The notes: generated by a model not told the origin, from the letters alone. Shown: positions 50,036-58,900, numbered from the stretch's first letter. The stretch is DNA of 64,000 bases from Nostoc sp. FACHB-280 (GCF_014697615.1 NZ_JACJSD010000007.1:62001-126000), one strand, 5' to 3'. Numbers and translations are program-made.

Positions 50036-50350
50036 ATGAATCGCATAAAATATAATGCCACAGAGTTGTTTGCCAGAATTACTATTGTTGTGCTGTTAAT
50101 TTCGGTTGTGGGTGCTATTTTATTTGATTGGTCAGATAATATCAAAAAAGCACTGATAGCATTTTGGATTGTTATGCCGCCTCTGTGGTTATGGTTTGAG
50201 TTTTGTTATTTATACGAACGAGGAATTACACCATTTGCCAAGGATTTTGAAAAGTATAAATATAGTCAGGAGCTTTCAAAAAATCTCTGGTTAGCAATAT
50301 CAGCAATTCTGTTATTTATCTATTTTGGTAAATTACCTGGTTTTCAGTAG
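50036..50350 (+). CDS. Small integral membrane protein, unknown family
   Basis: 104 residues from ATG at 50036, which has AAGGAGG seven bases upstream; GTG at 50030 is too close to that site. Hydrophobic segments: about 13-33 (ITIVVLLISVVGAILF), 40-58 (LIAFWIVMPPLWLWFEF) and 85-98 (LWLAISAILLFIYF). The middle loop carries YERGITPFAKDFEKYKYSQE. I do not recognise the family. It is followed 91 bp later by the XisI-like gene on the same strand. Confidence 0.72.
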   Translation: MNRIKYNATELFARITIVVLLISVVGAILFDWSDNIKKALIAFWIVMPPLWLWFEFCYLYERGITPFAKDFEKYKYSQELSKNLWLAISAILLFIYFGKLPGFQ

Positions 50351-50441
50351 TTAAAGTTAGTTAAAATGTAGTCATAAAAATTATTTGTTGTAAACAAATT
50401 GCGTTGTTATTTTACAACATCGAAAAGCAGGAGATTGCCCA

Positions 50442-50780
50442 ATGGATAAATTAAATTTGTATCGTCAACTAATTCAGGAATTGTTAATAGAACGAGCAAA
50501 ATTGCGTTCTCCTAATGACCCGATCAAAAGTCAAACAATTTTTGATCGGGATGGTGATCACTATCAACTTGTCAATTTAGGATGGAAAAATAGCAGTACT
50601 CGAATTTATGGTTGTGTGCTGCACGTCGATATTATAGATGGAAAAATTTGGGTTCAACATGATGGAACTGAAGATGCAATTGCAGATCAGTTAGTGGCAA
50701 AGGGAGTACCAAAGCAAGATATTGTGTTGGCTTATCACGCGCCTTATGTGCGAAAGTACACAGAGTTTGCTGTAGGTTAA
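50442..50780 (+). CDS. XisI-family protein (fdxN-element excision controlling factor)
   Basis: 112 residues, AGGAG ten bases before ATG. The characteristic XisI features are here: YRQLIQELLIE at the start, QTIFDRDGDHYQLVNLGWK, RIYGCVLHVDIIDGKIWVQH, DGTEDAIADQLVAKGVPKQD and the end YHAPYVRKYTEFAVG. In Anabaena XisI works with XisH to control XisF-dependent excision of the fdxN element in heterocysts. Families of XisH-XisI pairs are widespread in cyanobacteria without any element nearby, so a direct excision role is not implied. No XisH and no recombinase are in the window. Confidence 0.88.
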   Translation: MDKLNLYRQLIQELLIERAKLRSPNDPIKSQTIFDRDGDHYQLVNLGWKNSSTRIYGCVLHVDIIDGKIWVQHDGTEDAIADQLVAKGVPKQDIVLAYHAPYVRKYTEFAVG

Positions 50781-50814
50781 TGCACATAATTGAGTTATAA
50801 AAAATTATTACATC

Positions 50815-51999
50815 TCAAAACACATCGACTTTATCTGTTTTTTCCCAGGGTAAATCTATATCCATTCTTCCTACATGGCCATAAACTGCGAGTTGGCGAT
50901 AAAAACCACCTGGATGAATTGTGGGTAAATGTCTTAAATTAAACTGTTTAATAATTCCTGCCAAGCGGAAATCGAAATGCTTTTCTAATAAGTTAGTAAT
51001 CTCTTCATCTGAGATTTTGCCTGTACCAAATGTCTCTACTTGAATACTCACAGGACGAGACAAACCAATGGAATAACTGAGTTGTACTTCGCATTCATCA
51101 GCAAGTTTGGCGGCGACTATATTTTTGGCAGCATAACGAGCAATATAGGCTCCAATTCTATCTATTCTAATTGGGTCTTTGCCACTCAAGGCTGAACCGC
51201 TATGTTTAGAATATTCGCCGTAGGTATCGATCGCATTTTTTCTACCTGTTAAGCCTGAATGTACTGCTGGCCCGCCTTTAATAAATGCGCCATCAGGATT
51301 AATAAATATTCTGGTTTTGGCATCGGGGCGAATTTCTTCGTTCTCAAACACAGGATTAATCACTGTTTCTCGAATATCATCTTGCAATTGTTGGTAATCG
51401 GGTTTGCCTGCTTTATTTTGACTGGCAATGACGGTAATACTATGGATTCGATAAGGACGGCGATCGCGGTATTCTACTCCTACTTGGGTTTTACCATCAG
51501 GTGTTAGATATGGCAAAATATTTTTGTGTCGGACTTCGCTTAATTGTCTGGCTAATTTATGCGCTAACCAAATCGGCAAGGGCATGAGGGTATAGGTTTG
51601 ATTACAGGCGAAACCAAATACTGTTACTTGGTTTGTCACAGTAATTTTTTCTATCTCTTCATCTGATAAATTCTGTTCATCAAATACGTGAGTTTGACTG
51701 GCGGGTAATTCTCGCAAGCTGGTCAAAATACTACAGGTTTTACCGTTAAATTCTTTTTGTTCGTAACCAATTTGTTCGATTACTTGTCTGGCAATATTGG
51801 TAAAGTCTACATTGGCGTTGGGTTCAAATCGGGCAGCTATAAATAATATGCCTGTGGATGCGGCACATTCGGTAATGACTCTGGCGTAGGGGTCTTGTTG
51901 TAAGAATCTGTCTACTATGGCATCGCTGATTTGATCGCACAATTTATCAGGATGTCCTTCGGTGACTGATTCTGATGTGAACATGAAGTCTTTTTTCAT
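50815..51999 (-). CDS. metK: S-adenosylmethionine synthetase, divergent clade
   Basis: 394 residues, methionine + ATP to SAM. Three-domain MetK fold: FTSESVTEGHPDKLCDQISD at the N-terminus, the central GFACNQTYTLMPLPIWLAHKLAR and GKDPIRIDRIGAYIARYAAKNIVA, and the C-terminal VYGHVGRMDIDLPWEKTDK. The usual GPxxDxGLTGRK segment reads AVHSGLTGRK, with His replacing the conserved Asp of the common bacterial enzyme. Several other replacements (TECAASTGIL, DTYGEYSKHSGSALSG) mark a separate lineage. It is likely a second MetK beside a canonical copy elsewhere; activity is probable but not certain. No SAM riboswitch was seen upstream. Confidence 0.88.
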   Translation of the reverse strand: MKKDFMFTSESVTEGHPDKLCDQISDAIVDRFLQQDPYARVITECAASTGILFIAARFEPNANVDFTNIARQVIEQIGYEQKEFNGKTCSILTSLRELPASQTHVFDEQNLSDEEIEKITVTNQVTVFGFACNQTYTLMPLPIWLAHKLARQLSEVRHKNILPYLTPDGKTQVGVEYRDRRPYRIHSITVIASQNKAGKPDYQQLQDDIRETVINPVFENEEIRPDAKTRIFINPDGAFIKGGPAVHSGLTGRKNAIDTYGEYSKHSGSALSGKDPIRIDRIGAYIARYAAKNIVAAKLADECEVQLSYSIGLSRPVSIQVETFGTGKISDEEITNLLEKHFDFRLAGIIKQFNLRHLPTIHPGGFYRQLAVYGHVGRMDIDLPWEKTDKVDVF

Positions 52000-52009
52000 A
52001 AGATTTTAC

Positions 52010-52130
52010 GAACCGCAGAGACGCAGAGGACGCAGAGAGAAGAATGTTTAATTTAATTTTGTGGCGTTGCTGATTACAGGGATGATTTTTGTCTCACGCA
52101 AAGACGCAAAGGCGCAAAGAGCAAGAGTTT
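52010..52130. repeat. Partial copies of GCAGAGACGCAGAGGACGCA / CGCAAAGACGCAAAGGCGCA repeats
   Basis: CCGCAGAGACGCAGAGGACGC near 52013-52035 and GTCTCACGCAAAGACGCAAA near 52089-52108 are short relics of the type A elements. They occupy most of the metK-ATPase spacer. Confidence 0.6.
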
Positions 52131-52173
52131 TAAAAGTGGAATTTTATGATTTCAACCCGCATTTATGCAAAGC

Positions 52174-55100
52174 CTAATTTTGTTGTGTTTTTTCTGGAGG
52201 TAGTAAGGGTAAAGCACTATTAAGATTTGGCTGAATATTCTTTGTTGATTCACTTAACAATAAAGGCCACAATGCACTACCAATAATGACGGCAGTATCG
52301 ATAAAGTTAATTGAGGTAATCTTTAAGAGGTTTCGCAATGGTGGTAAGGCGATCGCTAAAATTTGAATGGCAAAGGAACCAACAATGGCAGCGTTTAAAT
52401 AGTTATTCCGTGGGAGTTTTTCTTTGCTAAATATGCTGTGATGTTCGGAACGACAGCTAATTGTATGCAGCAATTGGCTTGAGGTCAGGGTGAAAAAGGC
52501 AATGGTACTGGCTTGGGGGCTAAAACCATATCTGCGGATGGCGTAGGCGTAAGCGAGTAAGGTACTCACAGATAAACCAGCAGACTCAAAGACAATTCGC
52601 CCAAAATCGGATTTTTTAATGATTGGTTCGTCGGGGTTGCGTGGTGGTTGACTCAAAACTTCTGGTTCTGGGGCTTCCATTGCTAAGGATAAACCGGGGA
52701 AGATGTCGGTTACTAAGTTTAGCCAGAGTAGTTGAATCGCATTTAAAGGTTCACCAATACCTGCGGCGGTGGCTACTGTCATCACCATGATTTCGCTGAG
52801 GTTGGTGGCGAGGAGGAAATGTACAGATTTACGGATGTTGTTATATATTGTGCGTCCGCGACTGACGGCGACAATCATGGTTTCGAGTCGGTCATCTTCC
52901 AGGACAATATCTGCAACTTCTCTGGCGACATCTGTACCGCCTTTACCCATAGCTACACCAACTTGGGCGGCTTTTAAGGCGGGTGCGTCGTTAATTCCAT
53001 CACCTGTCATGGCGACGACTTTCCCGGCGGCTTGCAAGGCTTGGACTATTTGCAGTTTATTGCTGGGACTGATGCGGGCGAAGACATCTACTTTGTCGCT
53101 GAGGGCGGTTAAGGCTTCGGGGGTGAGGTTATTTAGGTTGCTGGAGTCGAGAATTTCTAATTGTTGTTCTTGACTTAATTCTAATTCTTTGGCGATCGCA
53201 TAAGCTGTGGGGCTTTGGTCGCCGGTAATCATCACGGTGGCAATTCCCGCTTGATGAAAGTCCCCAATGAGTTCTTTTGCACCTTTCCGAATGGGGTCAG
53301 CCATCCCGACTAAACCTAACCAAATCAAGTCTGTTTCATGGTTATTGTTGGTTGGTGACTGGTGAATCTGGTTATAGGCTATGCCTAAAACTCGTAATGC
53401 TTTCCCAGCCATGCGATCATTTTCAATAGCGATCGCGCTTTTATCGGCTGGGGTTAATTCTACAATTTGCCCATTTTTTACCCATGTTTGGCAGATTTCC
53501 ACAACTTCGGCGGGGCTACCTTTGACGGCGATAAATTTATTACCATCATAAGTTTGATGAATTGTACTCATCAAGTTGCGATTTTCTGACCGCAAGTTGG
53601 TTTGCACTAGGGGATATTTTTGTTTGAGGTCAATAATATCTACCCCAGAACTAATAGCCACATAAATCAGGGCGTTTTCTGTGGCGGAACCGATGACTTC
53701 ATACTGACCATTTCCCGCGCGGCTGACTTGGCTTTCGTTGCAGAGAACTGAGACATGAATTAGTTTTAATAGTTCATCATTGTTGTAGGGGTTGATTGTT
53801 TTTTCTGCTGTGATAAATTCCCCGTCTGTAACTTTAATGTTGTGGGTGTTGCTTTGAATTTCGACGACTGACATTTTATTTTCTGTCAATGTGCCGGTTT
53901 TATCCATGCAAATTGTCTGCACAGAACCCAAGGCTTCCACTGCACTCAGGCTACGTACGAGGACGCGGTTACGGCGCATATCACGGATACCAAGGGCGAG
54001 GGTGGTAGTCGCCACGGTGGGTAAGCCTTCGGGAACAGCCGCTACAGCTAGAGATATGGATGATTTCAACATCTGCACTAAACCATATCCCCGCCACACG
54101 CCCAAACCAAAGACGACACCGCAAATACCCATACTGATTAATACCAACTGGCTACCTACTTGGTCTAGTTGTTTGGCGAGGGGCGTTTCCATTGCGGTGG
54201 CTTCGCCTACAAGTTGTTGGATATTGCCCATTTCGGTATTCTGTCCCGTGGCGACTACAACCGCCAGTCCTTGACCACCTGTAACCAAAGTGCCTTTATA
54301 GGCCATGTTCAAGCGATCGCCTAATGGGATATCCTCACCTATTAGCGAATCATTGATTTTCGTCACGGGTAGACTTTCACCTGTTAAGGCAGATTCATCA
54401 ATACTCAGGTTATCAGCCTCAATTAATCGCGCATCTGCGGCTATATAACTACCAGGTTTGAGGGTTAAAATATCACCTAAAACGACATTTTCTGTCGGGA
54501 TTTCTTGCGGTTTACCGTCTCTAATTACCCATGTTGATGGTTGGTCTCGATTTTTTAGGGAATGAATGATTTTTTCTGATTGACTTTCAGTAGTGTAACC
54601 AATGGCAGCATTGAGAATTACTACACCTAAAATTACCGCCGCGTCAATCACTCCACCCGTAAATATTGATACTCCCGCCGCCACACCGAGTAATGCTACG
54701 GGTAGAGATTGAAATTGCTCAATAATAATGCTTAAATCAGAGCGAGTTTCTGTTTGTGCCAGGACATTAGCACCATATTTATGCAGATTGATACTAGCTA
54801 ATTCACTGGATAATCCTAGTGTTGGTGAGGTATTTAATTTGTGAACAACTTTATCGGACGGAATTAAATACCAGTCGGCTTGGTTTTGTTTTTGAAGATT
54901 ATTAACAGTTGGTTTGTGAGTTTTTAAGTTTTTCTCTTTTTTCTTGGTTGAAATTAACTTACTCTTGCCTTGGTATGTTAATAAAACACTTTCGATAATA
55001 ATTGCTATGTCTTTATAGCTTTTTTCTTGAGGAAAATAAACTAAAACTTTGCTAGTTAAAGGATTAGCATTCACAAACTTGATTTCTGGATAATTTAACA

Positions 55101-55200
55101 GCGATCGCTCCAGATAATTTTTGAGTTCTGCTGAATTGTGAAGTTCTTCTACTTTATATCTAGCTCTGCCTTTAACTTTGGTATGTACTGCTTGAATCAC
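52174..55200 (-). CDS. P2-type cation-transporting ATPase with N-terminal HMA-like domain
   Basis: 1008 residues from a GTG start. Residues 1-75 form an HMA-like fold (VKGRARYKVEELHNSAELKN) without the metal-binding CxxC. Then come the cation-ATPase N-terminal domain, TGES, the phosphorylation motif CMDKTGTLTEN (Asp about 431), KGSPAEVVEICQ, and the hinge TGDGINDAPALKAA. Membrane motifs VPEGLPT (M4) and LWLNLVTDIFPGL (M6) point to P2-type (Ca2+/Na+-like) rather than P1B heavy-metal transport, despite the HMA-like head. Ten helices are expected. The ion is not determinable by eye. It is followed by metK and preceded by a small membrane protein gene on the same strand. Confidence 0.92.
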   Translation of the reverse strand: MIQAVHTKVKGRARYKVEELHNSAELKNYLERSLLNYPEIKFVNANPLTSKVLVYFPQEKSYKDIAIIIESVLLTYQGKSKLISTKKKEKNLKTHKPTVNNLQKQNQADWYLIPSDKVVHKLNTSPTLGLSSELASINLHKYGANVLAQTETRSDLSIIIEQFQSLPVALLGVAAGVSIFTGGVIDAAVILGVVILNAAIGYTTESQSEKIIHSLKNRDQPSTWVIRDGKPQEIPTENVVLGDILTLKPGSYIAADARLIEADNLSIDESALTGESLPVTKINDSLIGEDIPLGDRLNMAYKGTLVTGGQGLAVVVATGQNTEMGNIQQLVGEATAMETPLAKQLDQVGSQLVLISMGICGVVFGLGVWRGYGLVQMLKSSISLAVAAVPEGLPTVATTTLALGIRDMRRNRVLVRSLSAVEALGSVQTICMDKTGTLTENKMSVVEIQSNTHNIKVTDGEFITAEKTINPYNNDELLKLIHVSVLCNESQVSRAGNGQYEVIGSATENALIYVAISSGVDIIDLKQKYPLVQTNLRSENRNLMSTIHQTYDGNKFIAVKGSPAEVVEICQTWVKNGQIVELTPADKSAIAIENDRMAGKALRVLGIAYNQIHQSPTNNNHETDLIWLGLVGMADPIRKGAKELIGDFHQAGIATVMITGDQSPTAYAIAKELELSQEQQLEILDSSNLNNLTPEALTALSDKVDVFARISPSNKLQIVQALQAAGKVVAMTGDGINDAPALKAAQVGVAMGKGGTDVAREVADIVLEDDRLETMIVAVSRGRTIYNNIRKSVHFLLATNLSEIMVMTVATAAGIGEPLNAIQLLWLNLVTDIFPGLSLAMEAPEPEVLSQPPRNPDEPIIKKSDFGRIVFESAGLSVSTLLAYAYAIRRYGFSPQASTIAFFTLTSSQLLHTISCRSEHHSIFSKEKLPRNNYLNAAIVGSFAIQILAIALPPLRNLLKITSINFIDTAVIIGSALWPLLLSESTKNIQPNLNSALPLLPPEKTQQN

Positions 55201-55350
55201 TGCAATTTTTGCCCCCGTGCTTGCTCTTGCAAAACTGCAATTTTGATATATATCTCCATTAGTAAAATTATAGGGTATGTGACTGTATTGCTGTTAATAG
55301 AAATGTTAAGGGTTGCAAAGCCTATAACTTAATAAATGAGGCAAAATAGA

Positions 55351-55869
55351 TTAATTTTTATTTATGTTGATTGATTTTGATTTCTCAGCATCGTTAAGTT
55401 TTATGAAACTATCAAAGGCAAACCATACCACTGTGTACCAAGGTATATCTTCAAACTTAAAACCTTGTTTGATTAATTGAGCTAGGGCAAATAAACCAAG
55501 TCCCAGAGGTACGATTACCCGTAAATCAGCCGCACCGTTAGTCATTTTATAAACATCGGCATTAAAATCGGACATTATATTTAACAAATCTTTAGCGATC
55601 GCAGATTGATTATTTGTTAAATAAGGTTGAGAAATTGACTGATTTCGATAATTCTGATCTGTTTGCTGAGTCTGACCATTATCCGTTATGACTGTCACTG
55701 CTTCTTGATAACTTTCTGATAGATTAATACCTTCTTTAATGGCTGTTTGGACTAAAGGTTGTTTGATAACCTCAGCCACAGGTATAATCATCTGGGAAAA
55801 AATAATTGCACTCAAACCTTCAGCAATTTCTGGTAAATTCACTTTTTCCCAATCAAACTTAGACTCCAT
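55351..55869 (-). CDS. Small protein beside the P-type ATPase, hydrophobic C-terminal segment
   Basis: 172 residues from ATG at 55869, which has AGAGGAG eight bases upstream; the frame extends nine codons further but the ribosome site decides the start. I do not recognise the family. An amphipathic N-terminal half (DWEKVNLPEIAEGLSAIIFS) precedes a Gln/Asn-rich linker and a hydrophobic region (LRVIVPLGLGLFALAQLIKQ and WYTVVWFAFDSFIKL). It starts a co-directional run with the ATPase (150 bp apart), so it may assist it. Function unknown. Confidence 0.68.
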   Translation of the reverse strand: MESKFDWEKVNLPEIAEGLSAIIFSQMIIPVAEVIKQPLVQTAIKEGINLSESYQEAVTVITDNGQTQQTDQNYRNQSISQPYLTNNQSAIAKDLLNIMSDFNADVYKMTNGAADLRVIVPLGLGLFALAQLIKQGFKFEDIPWYTVVWFAFDSFIKLNDAEKSKSININKN

Positions 55870-56003
55870 TATCACTATCTCCTCTATAAGTAACACATCA
55901 CTATAGAAGCGTAATCAAACTATTAACTGTTTCCATCATCCAAAAGTCACAGAGAAAATTTTAAATTTATATCTCTAGTATTAATTATATTTGCACAATT
56001 CAG

Positions 56004-56033
56004 ATCCCCTATTTCTTAAATAAGTCGGGGATA
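56004..56033. repeat. Decayed copy of the CCCCGACTTCTT palindrome
   Basis: GATCCCCTATTTCTT and TAAGTCGGGGATAT keep the outer ends of the palindrome at 40234-40268, with mismatches in the middle. Confidence 0.6.
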
Positions 56034-56179
56034 TATTAGTATACACAGCAAGATTATGTCTTTAGACTCAAGCCATAAATCAAGGGAAACGTTAAGAATA
56101 AAAAATAGATTGCGCCAGAATAGAATATTGGCTGTAATCAGAAAAATATCCCTATCAATTAATAGAAACCTCTTAGATT

Positions 56180-56626
56180 ATGACAATTTCTACAAACAGC
56201 GAGCGCCAAATTCAACAATTGCAAGAATTAATTCAAGATATTGACTCTGGAATGTTGACCACAGTCAATGATGATGGTAGCTTGCACAGTTGTCCTATGT
56301 ACTCAATCAACGAAATAGATGCAGAAGGAAGACTCTGGTTTTTTACTAGTGCTAACTCCCATCGAGTCAGTGAAATTGAACATCATCAGCAGGTAAATGT
56401 GAGTTTTTCCTCCTGTGAACAGCAGCGTTATGTTTCCATTTCTGGTACAGCACAACTCCTCAAAGACCGTCAAAAGATGGCCGAATTATGGAAACCAGAA
56501 TTAGAAACTTGGTTTTCTCAAGGCTTAGATCAGCCAGATTTGGCATTACTCCAAGTCAATATTAAACAAGCCGATTATTGGGATAGCAGTTCTAGTTATC
56601 ATCCCCAAACCATCAATTTTTCTTAA
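56180..56626 (+). CDS. Pyridoxamine 5'-phosphate oxidase-like (general stress protein 26 type)
   Basis: 148 residues with a split-barrel flavin-binding fold: DIDSGMLTTVNDDGSLHSCP (first strands), GRLWFFTSANSHRVSEIEHH, VNVSFSSCEQQRYVSISGTA and the C-terminal LLQVNIKQADYWDSS. It matches the general stress protein 26 / PNPOx-like group, which binds FMN or F420-like cofactors. It is not the biosynthetic PdxH. Paired with the ChaB gene 36 bp downstream, suggesting a small stress-related transcript. Confidence 0.85.
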   Translation: MTISTNSERQIQQLQELIQDIDSGMLTTVNDDGSLHSCPMYSINEIDAEGRLWFFTSANSHRVSEIEHHQQVNVSFSSCEQQRYVSISGTAQLLKDRQKMAELWKPELETWFSQGLDQPDLALLQVNIKQADYWDSSSSYHPQTINFS

Positions 56627-56661
56627 CTATCACACCTTTAAAACAGCAGGGTTGATATTTT

Positions 56662-56868
56662 ATGCCATATCAACAAATTGAGGAATTACCAGATTCAGTA
56701 AAACACCACTTGCCTAAACACGCCCAAGAAATATTCAGGGCTGCATTTAATAATGCGGAAACAGAATATAGAGAAGAAGAAAGTGCTTTTCGGGTTGCTT
56801 GGAGCGCAGTAAAGCGTGATTATGAAAAAGGCGAAGATGGGCAGTGGCACAAAAAGCCAAATAACTAA
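56662..56868 (+). CDS. ChaB-family protein
   Basis: 68 residues, nearly all ChaB domain: LPDSVKHHLPKHAQEIFRAAFNNA at the start, EEESAFRVAWSAVKRDYEKGEDGQWH at the end. ChaB was linked to regulation of the ChaA Na+/Ca2+-H+ antiporter in E. coli, but its role elsewhere is unclear. It follows the stress-protein gene by 36 bp. No chaA is present. Confidence 0.9.
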   Translation: MPYQQIEELPDSVKHHLPKHAQEIFRAAFNNAETEYREEESAFRVAWSAVKRDYEKGEDGQWHKKPNN

Positions 56869-57135
56869 TGTGTGATCAATTCTACTATTGATCCAATTAA
56901 CTGCAAAAAACCTATTTCTTTAGTTAGACGCTAACAGAACTAGTATAAAGATATTTTTCTTACTGGCAGTAGTAGTAAACTTCCGTCCTGGGGATTTAAG
57001 CAAATCACAGTCAAACTCTTGATTATTCAAGATGAGTAGCTGAAAGTTTGTGAGATTCCCAGGTTATTTCTTAGGTTGAAAATTATATTATTAGGATTAA
57101 TATTTGATAGTCAATTTGACGCGGCGTTGGGGAGC

Positions 57136-57786
57136 TTAGTTCTCTTGAGAAATATTAGCTGAGTAGATGTGCCAGCTACGCTGTTTTGGCGTTGAACCAG
57201 GAACATTATTGACTCGTCGCAGCACGTAACTACCGTGAAATCGCTGCGGGGTTCCATTGGTTGTCACCGCCGTTACCGTAACTGGGATTTTAATATATAA
57301 CGAGCCTGCTGCCCCTTCTGTGGGGTCTGGTTTTCCAATTTCTTCAGCTACGGATGCCGTGTTAGCAAATCCCCGCTTAAACTCATCAAAAGACTGCTTA
57401 CTAGCGGCTCCATCTCCATCCCAAAGCAAGTATGCTTTTTTGTAGTCTTGAGTAGCGATCGCATCATAATAATCGTGAATAACTTGGATTGCTTGCTGTT
57501 CCAGTGACTTGGTATCGACTGGTTTTTGTGTGGTAGATGTAAGTGGTGGCGATGAATTGGAATTGTCCGAAAGTTTTGTGGCCGAAGGGCTATTGATAAA
57601 TATTAGTTGCGATTTAGCCGAGTTATCGCAGGCTGTGACAGTCATTGCCAACAGCATTGCGCCAATGACTATTCGGTACGGTTTTAATAAGCTGATGTTT
57701 AACAAAGCTAATTTCTGGTAAATTTGCTGGTAGGTGTTTAAATTCAGCATACTATAAGTCAATAAATTCCACAGTTGACGACGCAT
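57136..57786 (-). CDS. Putative lipoprotein with NTF2-like domain
   Basis: 216 residues from ATG 57786; an internal ATG at 57750 is possible. The hydrophobic stretch RIVIGAMLLAMTVTAC ends in a lipobox-like TVTAC, so it could be a lipoprotein, although the long pre-sequence suggests that the true start is further in. After a Ser/Thr-rich linker, residues about 95-215 (VIHDYYDAIATQDYKKAYLLWDGDG, FKRGFANTASVAEEIGK, GSYVLRRVNNVPG, SWHIYSANIS) look like a SnoaL/NTF2-like fold. Function unknown. It is divergent from the TPR/caspase locus. Confidence 0.7.
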   Translation of the reverse strand: MRRQLWNLLTYSMLNLNTYQQIYQKLALLNISLLKPYRIVIGAMLLAMTVTACDNSAKSQLIFINSPSATKLSDNSNSSPPLTSTTQKPVDTKSLEQQAIQVIHDYYDAIATQDYKKAYLLWDGDGAASKQSFDEFKRGFANTASVAEEIGKPDPTEGAAGSLYIKIPVTVTAVTTNGTPQRFHGSYVLRRVNNVPGSTPKQRSWHIYSANISQEN

Positions 57787-58105
57787 TTGTTCAAGTAACT
57801 ACGGTGTCATATCCTTTTAGAGACTAGACAAAGAAAAAATTGGAAATAAGCATAATAAGAGATACTTTAATTCAAAAAACAACTCCAGTGGGCTGAAATG
57901 AACTTTGGCTGGAGTCCTCTTGAGAGGACTTGCGCTATGAGACTCGGAATTGATTCCGAGGCGAGATAGATGCACTCAACCCTGATTTGTGTATATACCG
58001 TAGACGAAGGAAGGGGAGTATTGAATTCTTAAAATTTATCTCTATATTGGCTAAGAATATCCACCTACGTAATAAATTACAAAAATATTTATATGTAAAA
58101 GCACC
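57787..58105. other. Intergenic region with three perfect stems
   Basis: 319 bp of divergent spacer. It holds the stems at 57882-57960 described separately, then AT-rich sequence up to the TPR gene. No ORF is supported. Confidence 0.6.
57882..57975. ncRNA. Candidate structured RNA or regulatory leader (three stems)
   Basis: ACTCCAG (57882-57888) pairs with CTGGAGT (57909-57915); AGTCCTCT/AGAGGACT (57913-57930) forms a perfect 8-bp stem, overlapping the first stem by three bases so the two may alternate; CTCGGAAT/ATTCCGAG (57943-57960) forms another, extended by the imperfect TGCGCTAT...ATAGATGCA. No known RNA family was recognised. It could also be just another palindromic repeat. Confidence 0.35.
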
Positions 58106-58900
58106 ATGTCTTATCGCACTATTGGCTTAACTGCACTTACTACACTGGTATTAGCTGTTGGATTGATCCCGTCAAATTCGTTCATTTGGCAATCAACGCA
58201 GGTATTGGCACAAACTCAAAACAGTCAAGAAGTAGAAGCAGACAAATTTTTCAAACAAGGTGTGGAATATTTAAACAATCAAAAAGTTGCTGAAGCTAGA
58301 CAGTCTTTTGAAAAAGCCTTGGCACTGTATCAAGCAGCCAAAAAGCCGCAAAGTGAATCAGCAATGCTGCTATTGTTGGGCATTACTTACAACAAAGAAA
58401 ATAACTATGATGCTGCGATTAATTACTATCAACGTGCTTTAAAAATTGTCCAGCAATTACCAAAAAGAGAAAATGAATATGCCATTGTTCGTTTATTAGG
58501 AGATACATATCAAAAATCAGAAAACTATCCCCAAGCTATTGCATATTATCAGCAAGCCTTGGTGTTAGCTAGAAAAAATAAAGATACTAAAAATGAAAAA
58601 GAACTACTAGGTAATTTAGGAATTGGTCATATTTTAGTCAAAAACTATGCCGCAGCCATTGAAGTATCTCAACAAGGTTTAGCCTTAGTCAAAACTCTAC
58701 AAGATAAACCAGGGGCAATGTTTTTTCTAGAAAAGTTAGGTGAAGCTCACTATCGCTTAAAACAATATGATAAATCTTTAGAGTATGTCCAGCAGAGCTT
58801 AAATATTGCCCGCGAGATCAATGATAAAGAAACCGAGTCGAGATTAACTAATATTCTTGGTATTCTTAGTTATGAAAGAAATCAAAACCAAAAACGTTAA
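58106..58900 (+). CDS. Exported TPR protein, paralogue of the adjacent TPR-CHAT protein
   Basis: 264 residues. A Sec signal ends in QSTQVLAQ (about 36). Five TPRs follow, e.g. ADKFFKQGVEYLNNQKVAEARQSFEKAL, ALLGITYNKENNYDAAINYYQRALKI and NLGIGHILVKNYAAAIEVSQQGLALVKTL. The repeats align over their full length with the first half of the next protein (NNYDAAINYYQRALKIVQQLPKR versus NNYKTAIDYYEKSWQIVQKLPKR; NYAAAIEVSQQGL versus NYAAAIEVSQKGL), so it is a tandem duplicate without CHAT domain. It may act as a decoy, scaffold or regulator. The gene is 137 bp upstream of its paralogue on the same strand. Confidence 0.88.
   Translation: MSYRTIGLTALTTLVLAVGLIPSNSFIWQSTQVLAQTQNSQEVEADKFFKQGVEYLNNQKVAEARQSFEKALALYQAAKKPQSESAMLLLLGITYNKENNYDAAINYYQRALKIVQQLPKRENEYAIVRLLGDTYQKSENYPQAIAYYQQALVLARKNKDTKNEKELLGNLGIGHILVKNYAAAIEVSQQGLALVKTLQDKPGAMFFLEKLGEAHYRLKQYDKSLEYVQQSLNIAREINDKETESRLTNILGILSYERNQNQKR

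Noticed and set aside
52000-52173. Possible SAM riboswitch upstream of metK
   Set aside because: The spacer is filled with repeat relics; no SAM-I, SAM-II or SAM-IV-like core was seen.
56056-56244. 62-residue ORF before the PNPOx-like gene
   Set aside because: Overlaps the real gene in another frame and has a biased, non-protein-like composition.
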